NCBI GenBank assembly: GCA_934293375.1
Contig: CAKQYS010000002.1
Coordinates: 1-64,000, forward strand
Reading direction: 5' to 3'
DNA length: 64,000 nt
Origin: an uncultured Lachnospiraceae bacterium
GTDB taxonomy: Bacteria; Bacillota; Clostridia; Lachnospirales; Lachnospiraceae
In this document: piece after piece, positions 16,732-24,093 of the stretch
Position numbering within the stretch: position 1 is the first letter of the stretch
Layout of the letters: each line of letters begins with the position of its first letter
Made by a program: the position numbers and the translations under genes
Notes under the pieces: generated by a model
Databases searched by the model: none
The model's input: the letters and a program-made list of their open reading frames with translations, nothing else
Told to the model about the DNA's origin: nothing

Positions 16732-17649
16732 ATGGTTGAGAATAATCTTGAGTTATACAAAATGTTTTATCATATAGCAATGAACCGGAGCCTGACAAAG
16801 GCGGCTGCAGTGTTGTGTGTTTCACAGCCGGCGGTATCACAGGGACTCAAGCAGTTAGAGACAAGTCTCGGAGTCAGGTTATTTACGAGATCCGGCAAGG
16901 GGGTCAGGCTAACCGGTGAAGGCGAGGTACTGTTTCAATATGTAGCGCAGGGCTATGAGAGTATTATGCTTGGTGAGCAGAAGATCCGGCAGATGCTGAA
17001 TCTGGAACATGGAGAAATCAGGATTGGTGCCAGTGATATGACACTCGAATATTATCTGTTGCCATATCTGGAGCAATTTCATCAACAGTATCCTGAAATC
17101 AAAGTAACCGTTACAAATGCACCGACCCCGCAGACGATATCGCATTTAAAGGCAGGAAGAATTGATTTTGGGGTGATTACCGCACCGATCCATACCGAAG
17201 GGCTTGAAATCCGCCCGGCAAGAAAAGTATCAGATATTTTTGTGGCCGGAGACAGGTTCCGATATCTGAAAGGAAAGATATTGAAATTATCCGATCTTTC
17301 ATCGTTGTCATTGATATGTCTGGAGAAAAATACAAGTACAAGAAAATATATGGATACCTTTCTGAAAAAAAACCATGTCGTAATAGAGCCTGAGTTTGAA
17401 CTGGCAACAAGTGGCATGATTGTGCAATTTGCAAAGCGGAATCTGGGAATTGGTGCCGTTGTATCTGATTTTGCGAAAGAAGCGTTAGCGGCAGGAGAGC
17501 TTTTTGCGTTGCAGCTTGATCAGGAAATCCCACAAAGAGATATGTTGATCATAAGAGATCCGAATTATATGCTGAGTATTGCAGCCGGGAAATTGCTTGC
17601 TATGCTGGGACATTCTGTATCAGAGGGGCATACCGATAAATATGAGTAA
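16732..17649 (+). CDS. LysR family transcriptional regulator
   Basis: A 305-residue LysR-type regulator. The N-terminal winged helix-turn-helix (residues 1-60) reads NRSLTKAAAVLCVSQPAVSQ then LEXSLGVRLFTRSGKGVRLT. The rest is a periplasmic-binding-protein-like effector domain. The inducer cannot be deduced. ATG 16732 is preferred over the TTG at 16717 because TGGAGA lies between them and the TTG sits in the purB terminator tract. Regulators of this type usually control a neighbour, so either purB upstream or the YdcF-like gene downstream is possible. Confidence 0.9.
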   Translation: MVENNLELYKMFYHIAMNRSLTKAAAVLCVSQPAVSQGLKQLETSLGVRLFTRSGKGVRLTGEGEVLFQYVAQGYESIMLGEQKIRQMLNLEHGEIRIGASDMTLEYYLLPYLEQFHQQYPEIKVTVTNAPTPQTISHLKAGRIDFGVITAPIHTEGLEIRPARKVSDIFVAGDRFRYLKGKILKLSDLSSLSLICLEKNTSTRKYMDTFLKKNHVVIEPEFELATSGMIVQFAKRNLGIGAVVSDFAKEALAAGELFALQLDQEIPQRDMLIIRDPNYMLSIAAGKLLAMLGHSVSEGHTDKYE

Positions 17650-17685
17650 ATGGATGTCGACAGATATCAAGGGAAAGGATATATT

Positions 17686-18438
17686 ATGAAAAAGATACAG
17701 TTGCTCTTATACTTTATGGCGGATATCAGCGTGTTATATTTTTTGCTGCTGCTTTTAAAATTGGGTTTCGCCAGTCTGTTTTCCTATTTCTTTTTGGCTT
17801 TGTCTTTGGTGCTTTTTGGTGTCGCCCGTATGTTAGAACCGGAGCGATATGGTGCAATTTCACCGAAGATCAGAATCAGTATGATCATTGTTGTAAGTAT
17901 TTTATTGGTGGGGTTTATGATAATAGAGGGATTGATCATGGCAGGTGGTTGTACGAAAACAAAAGAAGATGCAGATTATGTTGTAGTGTTAGGCTGCCGG
18001 GTAAGGGGGACAACGCCCTCGCTGAGTCTCAGATACCGGTTGGATGCTGCATATGATTATTTAATACAGCATCCGGATGCGGATGTTGTGGTGACCGGTG
18101 GAAAAGGATTAGGGGAAGACATTCCGGAGGCACAGGCAATGGCACAGGTACTGGTCGAAAAAGGAATAGATGAAAGCAGGATCCATCAGGAGGATCAGTC
18201 GACCACGACGAAGGAAAATCTCGAATTTTCGAAACAATATATAAATCCGGAAAAGGACCGTATTGTTGTAGTGTCTACGAATTATCATATGTTCCGGGCA
18301 ATGAAGATTGCACATGCAGCAGGTTATGCATATGTAGATGGATATGCAGCCCAAAATGTGTGGTATCTTGTGCCGGCAGATTATATCCGGGAAGCATTGG
18401 CGATCGTCAAGAATTTTGTCCTTGGAAATATGCGATAG
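17686..18438 (+). CDS. YdcF/SanA family (DUF218) membrane protein
   Basis: A 250-residue protein with two or three N-terminal membrane segments (about residues 5-95) followed by a DUF218 domain. Recognisable features are the start of the domain (DYVVVLGCRVRGTTPSLS), VVVTGGKG, the EDQSTTTKENLEF stretch and the NYHMFRA segment. Members include E. coli SanA and ElyC, linked to envelope integrity and lipid carrier metabolism, but the reaction is unproven. ATG 17686 lies behind GGGAAAGGAT. It starts 36 bases after the LysR stop and may be cotranscribed. Confidence 0.85.
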   Translation: MKKIQLLLYFMADISVLYFLLLLLKLGFASLFSYFFLALSLVLFGVARMLEPERYGAISPKIRISMIIVVSILLVGFMIIEGLIMAGGCTKTKEDADYVVVLGCRVRGTTPSLSLRYRLDAAYDYLIQHPDADVVVTGGKGLGEDIPEAQAMAQVLVEKGIDESRIHQEDQSTTTKENLEFSKQYINPEKDRIVVVSTNYHMFRAMKIAHAAGYAYVDGYAAQNVWYLVPADYIREALAIVKNFVLGNMR

Positions 18439-18493
18439 CTTTTTCTTGAATGGCAGTGCAGTAGATCAGAATTGCAAAGGACCAAGAAATGAA

Positions 18494-18522
18494 TTGAGAG
18501 ATGATAATGGAGATGTTATAAT
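18494..18522 (+). promoter_or_regulatory. Promoter of the DUF1292 gene
   Basis: TTGAGA (18494-18499) and TATAAT (18517-18522) are 17 bases apart, 34 bases before the start codon. Confidence 0.7.
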
Positions 18523-18555
18523 GATTGTGTGATGACAGATGAAAGGAGTTCTCAT

Positions 18556-18822
18556 ATGGAAATAACAAATACATTTACAATGCCGGATGCGAACGGCAAA
18601 GAAGAACAATATACGGCACTTAATATGGTGTCAAATCCTGATAACGGGATTCAGTATGTACTGTACACAGAAACAAGAAATCTGCGGGATGTAAATGGGC
18701 AGGATGTGAATATTTATGCAGCTGTTTATAAGAAGGAAGAGGGGCAGATCGTATTAGAGCCGGTGGAGTCGGAAAATGATTGGAGACTGATCCAGAATCT
18801 GGTAGATGATCTGATACAGTAA
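18556..18822 (+). CDS. DUF1292 family small protein
   Basis: Eighty-eight residues, acidic, beginning MEITNTFTMPDANGKEEQYT. The layout (a short beta-rich domain with YVLYTET, then IYAAVYKKEEGQIVLEPVES and a C-terminal helix) fits the DUF1292 family of Firmicutes. No function is known. ATG 18556 follows AAAGGAG, and an in-frame ATG at 18529 precedes it. It has its own promoter. Confidence 0.75.
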   Translation: MEITNTFTMPDANGKEEQYTALNMVSNPDNGIQYVLYTETRNLRDVNGQDVNIYAAVYKKEEGQIVLEPVESENDWRLIQNLVDDLIQ

Positions 18823-18855
18823 CATAAATAATACTTATCGATTATATAACCAATA

Positions 18856-18884
18856 TTGATTTTACTTATAGTATAATGTATAGT
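18856..18884 (+). promoter_or_regulatory. Candidate promoter of purA
   Basis: TTGATT (18856-18861) and TATAGT (18879-18884) are 17 bases apart. The -35 reads TTGATTTT, as at rpsF and purC. Several overlapping TATA-like hexamers lie nearby, so the exact -10 is uncertain. Confidence 0.5.
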
Positions 18885-18912
18885 ATATTATAAAGGTCAT
18901 TAGGACAGGATA

Positions 18913-18964
18913 CCGTCTGTGGCAGGTGTACATGTATGTATTCCGGTCTAAACTGAACAGACGG
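18913..18964 (+). other. Leader stem-loop before purA
   Basis: CCGTCTGT (18913-18920) can pair with ACAGACGG (18957-18964), enclosing 36 bases, in the 5' leader of purA. The ribosome site lies just after it and is not part of the stem. It does not match a riboswitch class I know. Confidence 0.45.
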
Positions 18965-18980
18965 AGATAAAGGAGAAGAT

Positions 18981-20264
18981 ATGGTAACAGCAGTAGTAGG
19001 AGCCAATTGGGGCGATGAGGGTAAGGGAAAGATCACAGATATGCTCGGCGAGCAGTCTGATATTATTGTAAGATTTCAGGGTGGAGCAAATGCAGGACAT
19101 ACCATTGTGAATCCATATGGTAAGTTTGCATTACATACATTACCATCAGGTGTGTTTTATGGACATACAGTCAGCATTATCGGTAATGGTGTTGCGTTAG
19201 ATATTCCGAAGCTCTTTCATGAGATTCAGGAGGTAGTGGATAAGGGTGTACCAATGCCAAAGATCTTAGTATCTGACAGAGCCCAGATGGTTATGCCTTA
19301 TCATGTATTGTTTGATACATACGAAGAGGCAAGACTGGCTGGTAAGTCATTTGGTTCCACAAAGTCAGGTATTGCACCATTTTATTCAGATAAATATGCA
19401 AAGATCGGATTTCAGGTATCCGAGCTGTTTATGGATGAAGCAGAATTGAAGGATAAGATCACCCGTGTGATCGCACAGAAGAATGTACTGCTTGAGCATT
19501 TATATCATCAGCCGTTATTGACGGTGGACGGTGTTTATGAGACCTTGATGGAATATAAGGAAATGGTGGCACCATATGTTTGTGATGTATCCGCATACTT
19601 ATATCAGGCCATTCAGGACGGAAAGAATATTTTGTTAGAGGGACAGTTAGGCTCCTTAAAAGATCCGGATCATGGTATCTACCCGATGGTAACATCATCT
19701 TCTACTTTGGCAGCATACGGTGCGATCGGAGCAGGTATTCCACCATATGAGATTAAGAAGATCGTGACAGTATGTAAGGCATATTCATCAGCAGTTGGTG
19801 CAGGTGCATTTGTCAGTGAGATATTTGATGATGAAGCAGATGAGCTTAGAAGACGTGGCGGTGATGGCGGTGAGTTTGGTGCTACCACAGGACGGCCTAG
19901 AAGAATGGGATGGTTTGATGTAGTGGCTTCAAAGTATGGCTGCCGCATTCAGGGAACTACAGATGTCGCATTTACAGTACTGGATGTCTTGGGATATCTT
20001 GATGAGATTCCGGTATGTGTGGCATATGATATTGATGGAAAGATTACAACAGACTTCCCTACCACCAGAGATTTAGAGAAGGCAAAGCCGGTATTTGAGA
20101 CATTGCCGGGATGGAAGTGTGATATCAGAGGCATTAAGACATATGAAGAGCTTCCGGAGAATTGCCGTAAGTATATTGAGTTCATTGAAGAGAGAATCGG
20201 ATTCCCTATCACCATGATCTCGAACGGACCAAAGAGAGACGATATCATCTACCGCAATAAGTAG
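18981..20264 (+). CDS. purA: Adenylosuccinate synthetase
   Basis: A 427-residue enzyme converting IMP and aspartate to adenylosuccinate using GTP. The P-loop GANWGDEGKGK lies at the start, and GATTGRPRRMGWFD near residue 300 is the IMP/Asp binding region. AAAGGAG precedes the ATG. The gene has its own candidate promoter and leader stem. Its TAG stop codon is part of the direct repeat that flanks the 282-bp element inserted right after it. Confidence 0.97.
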   Translation: MVTAVVGANWGDEGKGKITDMLGEQSDIIVRFQGGANAGHTIVNPYGKFALHTLPSGVFYGHTVSIIGNGVALDIPKLFHEIQEVVDKGVPMPKILVSDRAQMVMPYHVLFDTYEEARLAGKSFGSTKSGIAPFYSDKYAKIGFQVSELFMDEAELKDKITRVIAQKNVLLEHLYHQPLLTVDGVYETLMEYKEMVAPYVCDVSAYLYQAIQDGKNILLEGQLGSLKDPDHGIYPMVTSSSTLAAYGAIGAGIPPYEIKKIVTVCKAYSSAVGAGAFVSEIFDDEADELRRRGGDGGEFGATTGRPRRMGWFDVVASKYGCRIQGTTDVAFTVLDVLGYLDEIPVCVAYDIDGKITTDFPTTRDLEKAKPVFETLPGWKCDIRGIKTYEELPENCRKYIEFIEERIGFPITMISNGPKRDDIIYRNK

Positions 20265-20546
20265 ACAATTGCGAAACTCCTTGAAGATGTTGATGTTATG
20301 TGCATATTGCACAATGTATCGCAGGCACGCTCTCGCTACTTCATCACGCAGCGGTACTAAGCAATGTAACACCATGTGCACTAGGCTCGAGAATACCTTG
20401 CCAAGTGCACAGGTGTACATTCGCACTAAGCTCAAAAATACTTCGCTAAGTGCTCATTGCAAGTACCGGCGTTCTTCAAGTACCTGCTTATACATTATGC
20501 AATATGCACATAGTCGCAATCGTAATTGAGAGTTTCGTAATTGCCT
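20265..20546 (+). mobile_element. 282-bp MITE-like element, copy 1
   Basis: This non-coding stretch matches 55893-56174 over 282 bases with seven differences and no gaps. Its ends, read with the preceding TAG, form an 18-base inverted repeat (TAGACAATTGCGAAACTC against TAGGCAATTACGAAACTC). A direct repeat CGCAATAAGTAG lies at 20253-20264 and 20551-20562, the likely target duplication, including the purA stop codon. Inside are inverted blocks TATGTGCATATTGCA/TGCAATATGCACATA and two similar hairpins (20376-20410 and 20423-20453). It carries no transposase and so would need one in trans. An 86-codon open frame crosses it, but most copy-to-copy changes alter amino acids, so it is probably not a gene. 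Confidence 0.8.
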
Positions 20547-20576
20547 ATATCGCAATAAGTAGAATGAGGAGAATAT

Positions 20577-21041
20577 ATGAGATATCATGTAACAAAGAAT
20601 AAACTTACCAGAATATCATATCGAACCGTAGGTGTTTTGTTTGCTCTGGTAGCAGTAGCACAGCTGATCGCTGTGACCAAAATGAAGTCTGGCGGGCGTT
20701 TTTTGCTGGCGGCTATGGCAGTATTTCTGATCGTGTATGGTGGCTATCTGTTTAAGATGTCATTTAGACGGCAGGCATATGATATGGTCTATGAATTTGA
20801 AGAAGCCGGCATGACACTTCATTTTCATAATGGAGAAGAAAAGGTTCCGTATAGTGAGATTGAAGATATTGAGATTATGGCACCGGATCCGGATCTTCCA
20901 TATAGGATCATACGGATCAAGATCAAAGGTGTACAGTATGTATTGCCATTTACGAACAATATAGAACTTAGTGAAAAGATATTTCAGTATGTATATTCCC
21001 GTATGGATTTCCCGGATGCAGCGAATAAACCGGGACTGTAG
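20577..21041 (+). CDS. Small membrane protein of unknown function
   Basis: A 154-residue protein with two hydrophobic segments (about residues 18-36 and 43-62) near the N-terminus, then a cytoplasmic beta-rich region with FHNGEEKVPYSEIEDIEI, reminiscent of PH-like YcxB domains. The function is unknown. GAGGAG precedes the ATG. Before insertion of the 282-bp element the gene would have started only about 15 bases after purA, which suggests an original purA operon that the element has now split. Confidence 0.75.
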   Translation: MRYHVTKNKLTRISYRTVGVLFALVAVAQLIAVTKMKSGGRFLLAAMAVFLIVYGGYLFKMSFRRQAYDMVYEFEEAGMTLHFHNGEEKVPYSEIEDIEIMAPDPDLPYRIIRIKIKGVQYVLPFTNNIELSEKIFQYVYSRMDFPDAANKPGL

Positions 21042-21068
21042 AATATGGATCTGTAGGATGTGAAGGAG

Positions 21069-21097
21069 AGCGTTTGTATATGCAGACGCTTTTCTTT
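21069..21097 (+). terminator. Terminator before birA
   Basis: AGCGTTTG (21069-21076) pairs with CAGACGCT (21083-21090), with one wobble, and is followed by TTTTCTTT. Confidence 0.7.
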
Positions 21098-21114
21098 GTT
21101 GAAGGAGGATTGTT

Positions 21115-22101
21115 ATGAAAGAGCAGATATTACAATGGCTCAAGCAGCATGATGGCTATGTATCAGGACAGGCGTTGTGTGATCATTTTGGTGTTTCCAG
21201 AACAGCGGTATGGAAACATATACAGAACCTGAAGAAGGAAGGGTATGTGATCGATTCGGTCAGCAATAAAGGATATAAGCTGATATCTTCTCCGGATGCC
21301 CTGATCAGTGAGGAGGTGCTGCCAAAGCTTAAGACAAAATGGGCGGGGCGGCATTACTATTATTATGCAGAGACAGATTCTACGAATATACGGGGGAAGC
21401 AGCTGGCAGATGAGGGAGCTCCCCATGGGAGTCTTGTGGTGGCGGAAAAGCAGACAGCAGGACGAGGCAGACGAGGACGAACATGGCTGATCCCGGAGGG
21501 GGAATCTATTACAATGAGCCTGATTCTGAAACCGGATATGGAACTTGTGAACGCCTCCATGTTGACACTGGTTGCAGCCATGGCAATTGCGGATGCGGTC
21601 AGACAGGCATTAGGAGATGAGGCGCAGTGTTATATCAAGTGGCCGAATGATATTGTGGTGAATGGTAAGAAAATATGCGGTATCTTAACGGAAATGACTA
21701 CCGAAGCAGATTATATTAATAGTATCATAATAGGAATCGGCCTGAATGTGAATACAACGGCATTTGATCCATCGGTGAGAGATGTAGCCACCTCATTAAA
21801 ACTAGAAACCGGACGCACCTATTCCAGATCACAGCTCATTGCAGATGTGATGGAGGCATTTGAAAAATATGATGCCTTGTTTATGCAGACACAGGATCTG
21901 TCTGCTCTTATAGAAGATTATAATGCCATGCTGATAAACCGTGACAGACAGGTACGGGTGATTGAACAGGATGGTGAGCATATTGTGACAGCCAGGACTG
22001 TGACCAAAACAGGAGGGCTTCTTGTGGAAAATGCAGATGGAACGCAGCGGGAGATCATATCAGGCGAAGTTTCCGTACGGGGTGTGCTTGGGTATGTATA
22101 A
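21115..22101 (+). CDS. birA: Biotin-protein ligase / biotin repressor
   Basis: A 328-residue bifunctional BirA. The N-terminal helix-turn-helix (GYVSGQALCDHFGVSRTAVWKH) can repress biotin genes. The central ligase has the biotin/ATP motif GRGRRGRTW and the catalytic KWPNDIVVNGKKICGIL. A small C-terminal SH3-like domain follows. It attaches biotin to carboxylase carrier proteins. No biotin gene is in the window. AAGGAGGA precedes the ATG, close behind a terminator. Confidence 0.96.
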   Translation: MKEQILQWLKQHDGYVSGQALCDHFGVSRTAVWKHIQNLKKEGYVIDSVSNKGYKLISSPDALISEEVLPKLKTKWAGRHYYYYAETDSTNIRGKQLADEGAPHGSLVVAEKQTAGRGRRGRTWLIPEGESITMSLILKPDMELVNASMLTLVAAMAIADAVRQALGDEAQCYIKWPNDIVVNGKKICGILTEMTTEADYINSIIIGIGLNVNTTAFDPSVRDVATSLKLETGRTYSRSQLIADVMEAFEKYDALFMQTQDLSALIEDYNAMLINRDRQVRVIEQDGEHIVTARTVTKTGGLLVENADGTQREIISGEVSVRGVLGYV

Positions 22102-22155
22102 TAAATGAATTAGAGGCTAGAACTTAATTTTTTTATGAATATTTCAAAAATACAC

Positions 22156-22183
22156 TTGAAATAATTAAGTATTCGTGTATAAT
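22156..22183 (+). promoter_or_regulatory. Promoter of gdhA
   Basis: TTGAAA (22156-22161) and TATAAT (22178-22183) are 16 bases apart. The transcript would start near 22190 and run straight into a leader terminator. Confidence 0.75.
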
Positions 22184-22194
22184 ACTTGTTAGAC

Positions 22195-22256
22195 AAAGGC
22201 GTCTTACTTAAGAAAGCAGGTAGTTGCTATTCTTATTGTTAAGGTCGCCTTTTTTT
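22195..22256 (+). terminator. Leader terminator before gdhA
   Basis: AAAGGCG (22195-22201) pairs with CGCCTTT (22246-22252). Inside, CTTAA/TTAAG, GAA/TTC and AGCA/TGCT form further nested stems around a GGTAGT loop. The outer stem runs into seven T residues. It lies between promoter and start codon, so gdhA is likely controlled by attenuation. The controlling signal is unknown. Confidence 0.75.
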
Positions 22257-22306
22257 GCGCTATCGAGGGGTTAGCGCCAGATCATTTTTTAAAGGAGGAC
22301 ATAAAG

Positions 22307-23668
22307 ATGTCATATGTTGATGAGGTACTTGAGGTAGTAAAGAAGAAGAATGCAGATCAGCCGGAGTTTATTCAGGCTGTAACAGAGGTTTTAGATTCAT
22401 TAAGACCTGTAGTTGAGAAGAATGAAGAGAAGTATCGTAAGGAAGCAATTCTTGAGAGAATTACTGAGCCGGATAGACAGATCATGTTCAGAGTTCCATG
22501 GGTAGATGACAACGGTCAGGTTCAGGTAAACCGTGGTTTCCGTGTACAGTTCAATAATGCCATTGGACCATACAAGGGAGGTTTAAGACTTCATCCATCA
22601 GTAAACCTTGGTATTATCAAGTTCTTAGGTTTTGAGCAGATCTTTAAGAACTCACTGACAACACTTCCAATCGGCGGTGGTAAGGGTGGTTCTGATTTTG
22701 ATCCTAAGGGTAAGTCAGACAGAGAGATCATGGCATTCTGCCAGAGCTTTATGACAGAGCTTGGCAAGTACATCGGCGCTGATATCGATGTTCCTGCCGG
22801 TGATATCGGAACAGGTGCTCGTGAGATCGGATATATGTTTGGTCAGTATAAGAGAATTCAGGGTATGTTCGAAGGCGTACTTACAGGTAAGGGTCTGACA
22901 TGGGGTGGATCTCTTGCTCGTACACAGGCTACAGGATATGGTCTGTTATACTTAACAAATGCATTATGGAAGGATCATGGCATGAGCTTAGAGGGCAAGA
23001 TCGCTACTGTATCAGGTGCTGGTAATGTAGCAATCTACGCAATTGAGAAGGCACATCAGTTAGGTGCAAAGTGTGTAACATGTTCAGATTCTACAGGCTG
23101 GATTTATGATCCTGAAGGAATTGATGTAGAGCTTCTTAAGGAAGTGAAGGAAGTAAAGCGTGCACGTCTTGATGAGTATGCTGCAGCTCGTCCATCAGCA
23201 GAGTATCATGTAAAGAAGGATGCAAATGATCATGGTGTATGGTCAATCAAGTGTGATCTTGCTCTTCCATGTGCTACACAGAACGAGTTAAATCTTGAGG
23301 ATGCTAAGATGTTAGTAGCAAATGGCTGCAAGTCAGTTACAGAGGGTGCTAACATGCCTACAACATTAGATGCTACCAAGTACTTACAGGAGAATGGCGT
23401 ATTATTCGTAGGTGGTAAGGCTGCCAATGCCGGTGGTGTTGCTACATCTGCATTAGAGATGAGCCAGAACTCAGAGAGACTGTCTTGGACATTCGAAGAA
23501 GTTGATGGTAAGCTGAAGGGAATCATGGAGACAATCTATGCTAACATTTCAGATGCAGCTAAGAGATATGACATGACAGTAGGCGGAAACACAGATTATG
23601 TAGCCGGTGCTAATATTGCCGGTTTCGAAAAGGTTGTTGACGCTATGATCGCTCAGGGTGTTTGCTAG
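22307..23668 (+). CDS. gdhA: NADP-type glutamate dehydrogenase
   Basis: A 453-residue hexameric enzyme that aminates 2-oxoglutarate to glutamate with NADPH. It contains the glutamate-binding PYKGGLRLHPSVN, the catalytic LPIGGGKGGSDFDPKGKS and the nucleotide-binding VSGAGNVAIYAIEKA. The length and the first 60 residues match the NADP-specific bacterial type. AAAGGAGG lies before the ATG. Codons are strongly biased to those seen in the ribosomal genes, so high expression is likely. Together with glnA it forms the ammonia-assimilation machinery, and both have leader terminators. Confidence 0.97.
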   Translation: MSYVDEVLEVVKKKNADQPEFIQAVTEVLDSLRPVVEKNEEKYRKEAILERITEPDRQIMFRVPWVDDNGQVQVNRGFRVQFNNAIGPYKGGLRLHPSVNLGIIKFLGFEQIFKNSLTTLPIGGGKGGSDFDPKGKSDREIMAFCQSFMTELGKYIGADIDVPAGDIGTGAREIGYMFGQYKRIQGMFEGVLTGKGLTWGGSLARTQATGYGLLYLTNALWKDHGMSLEGKIATVSGAGNVAIYAIEKAHQLGAKCVTCSDSTGWIYDPEGIDVELLKEVKEVKRARLDEYAAARPSAEYHVKKDANDHGVWSIKCDLALPCATQNELNLEDAKMLVANGCKSVTEGANMPTTLDATKYLQENGVLFVGGKAANAGGVATSALEMSQNSERLSWTFEEVDGKLKGIMETIYANISDAAKRYDMTVGGNTDYVAGANIAGFEKVVDAMIAQGVC

Positions 23669-23677
23669 GAGCAGAGA

Positions 23678-23877
23678 ACTTAACGAAAACGAGTCGAAGA
23701 CGAAGTTTGAGTTTAGTCGTAGCCCCATCGACGCCCTTAATGAGTGCGAAAGCACGAATTTAGTAGTCGATGCAATATAAAGAAGCGAAAAGGGTCCGAA
23801 AGGACCCTTTTTGAGTTTAGTGCGAAAGCCCTTCCCGAGACTTCATGAGGGCAAGCGGCAATATAAAAAAGCGAAAA
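23678..23877 (+). repeat. Hairpin-rich repeat region after gdhA
   Basis: It begins with ACTTAACGAAAACGAGT (23678-23694) and TTTGAGTTTAGTCGTAGCC, related to the tRNA spacer repeat at 86-131. Two tandem units follow. Each opens with GAGTTTAGT and closes with GCAATATAAArAAGCGAAAA (23772-23791 and 23858-23877, one difference). The first unit holds the stem CATCGAC/GTCGATG (23726-23732, 23766-23772) with an inner GTGC-GAAA-GCAC hairpin. The second holds GCCCT/AGGGC. A terminator sits between the units. No gene was seen in it. Confidence 0.65.
23789..23812 (+). terminator. Terminator of gdhA
   Basis: AAAGGGTCC (23789-23797) pairs with GGACCCTTT (23802-23810) around a GAAA tetraloop and is followed by T residues to 23812. 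Confidence 0.9.
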
Positions 23878-23904
23878 CATTAAATTTGAAAGAAGGAGGT
23901 CAGA

Positions 23905-24057
23905 GTGGTATTATTTAAGAAAAAGATAGTCAATATGACCTATGATAAAGAAAATAAGAAGCCTGTAATCAAGGCAAGTATTTGTAATGGTGAACAGGTT
24001 GCCGGTTTTAAAGATATCCATACTGTTCGTCATTCCGTTATAAATGGCGAAATTTGA
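23905..24057 (+). CDS. Small protein of about 50 residues, possibly shortened
   Basis: A GTG-started frame behind a strong GAAGGAGGT site encodes 50 residues, starting MVLFKKKIVNMTYDKENKKP and including ICNGEQVAGFKDIHT. I recall a family of about 60-65-residue Lachnospiraceae proteins with this same SICxGEQVAGFxDxHTG core that continue for some 20 residues more. Here the sequence diverges after HT and stops early, so the C-terminus may be lost. Function unknown. It lies 36 bases ahead of a MATE gene. Confidence 0.6.
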   Translation: MVLFKKKIVNMTYDKENKKPVIKASICNGEQVAGFKDIHTVRHSVINGEI

Positions 24058-24093
24058 TTTAATATGAATGCAGCAGCATAAAGGAAGAACAAA

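Noticed and set aside
20269..20529. Open reading frame of 86 codons inside the 282-bp element, with a near-identical one at 55840-56157
   Set aside because: Most base differences between the two copies change the amino acid, the frame at the second copy starts inside pheA, and there is no ribosome site. The region is better explained by inverted repeats and hairpins.
22257..22290. Second terminator in the gdhA leader (GCGCTA/TAGCGC)
   Set aside because: The T tract begins seven bases after the stem, which is too far for an efficient intrinsic terminator. It may still be an RNA structure.
23669..23904. CRISPR array or toxin-antitoxin locus in the spacer after gdhA
   Set aside because: There are only two unequal units with internal hairpins, no regular spacers and no pair of small genes.
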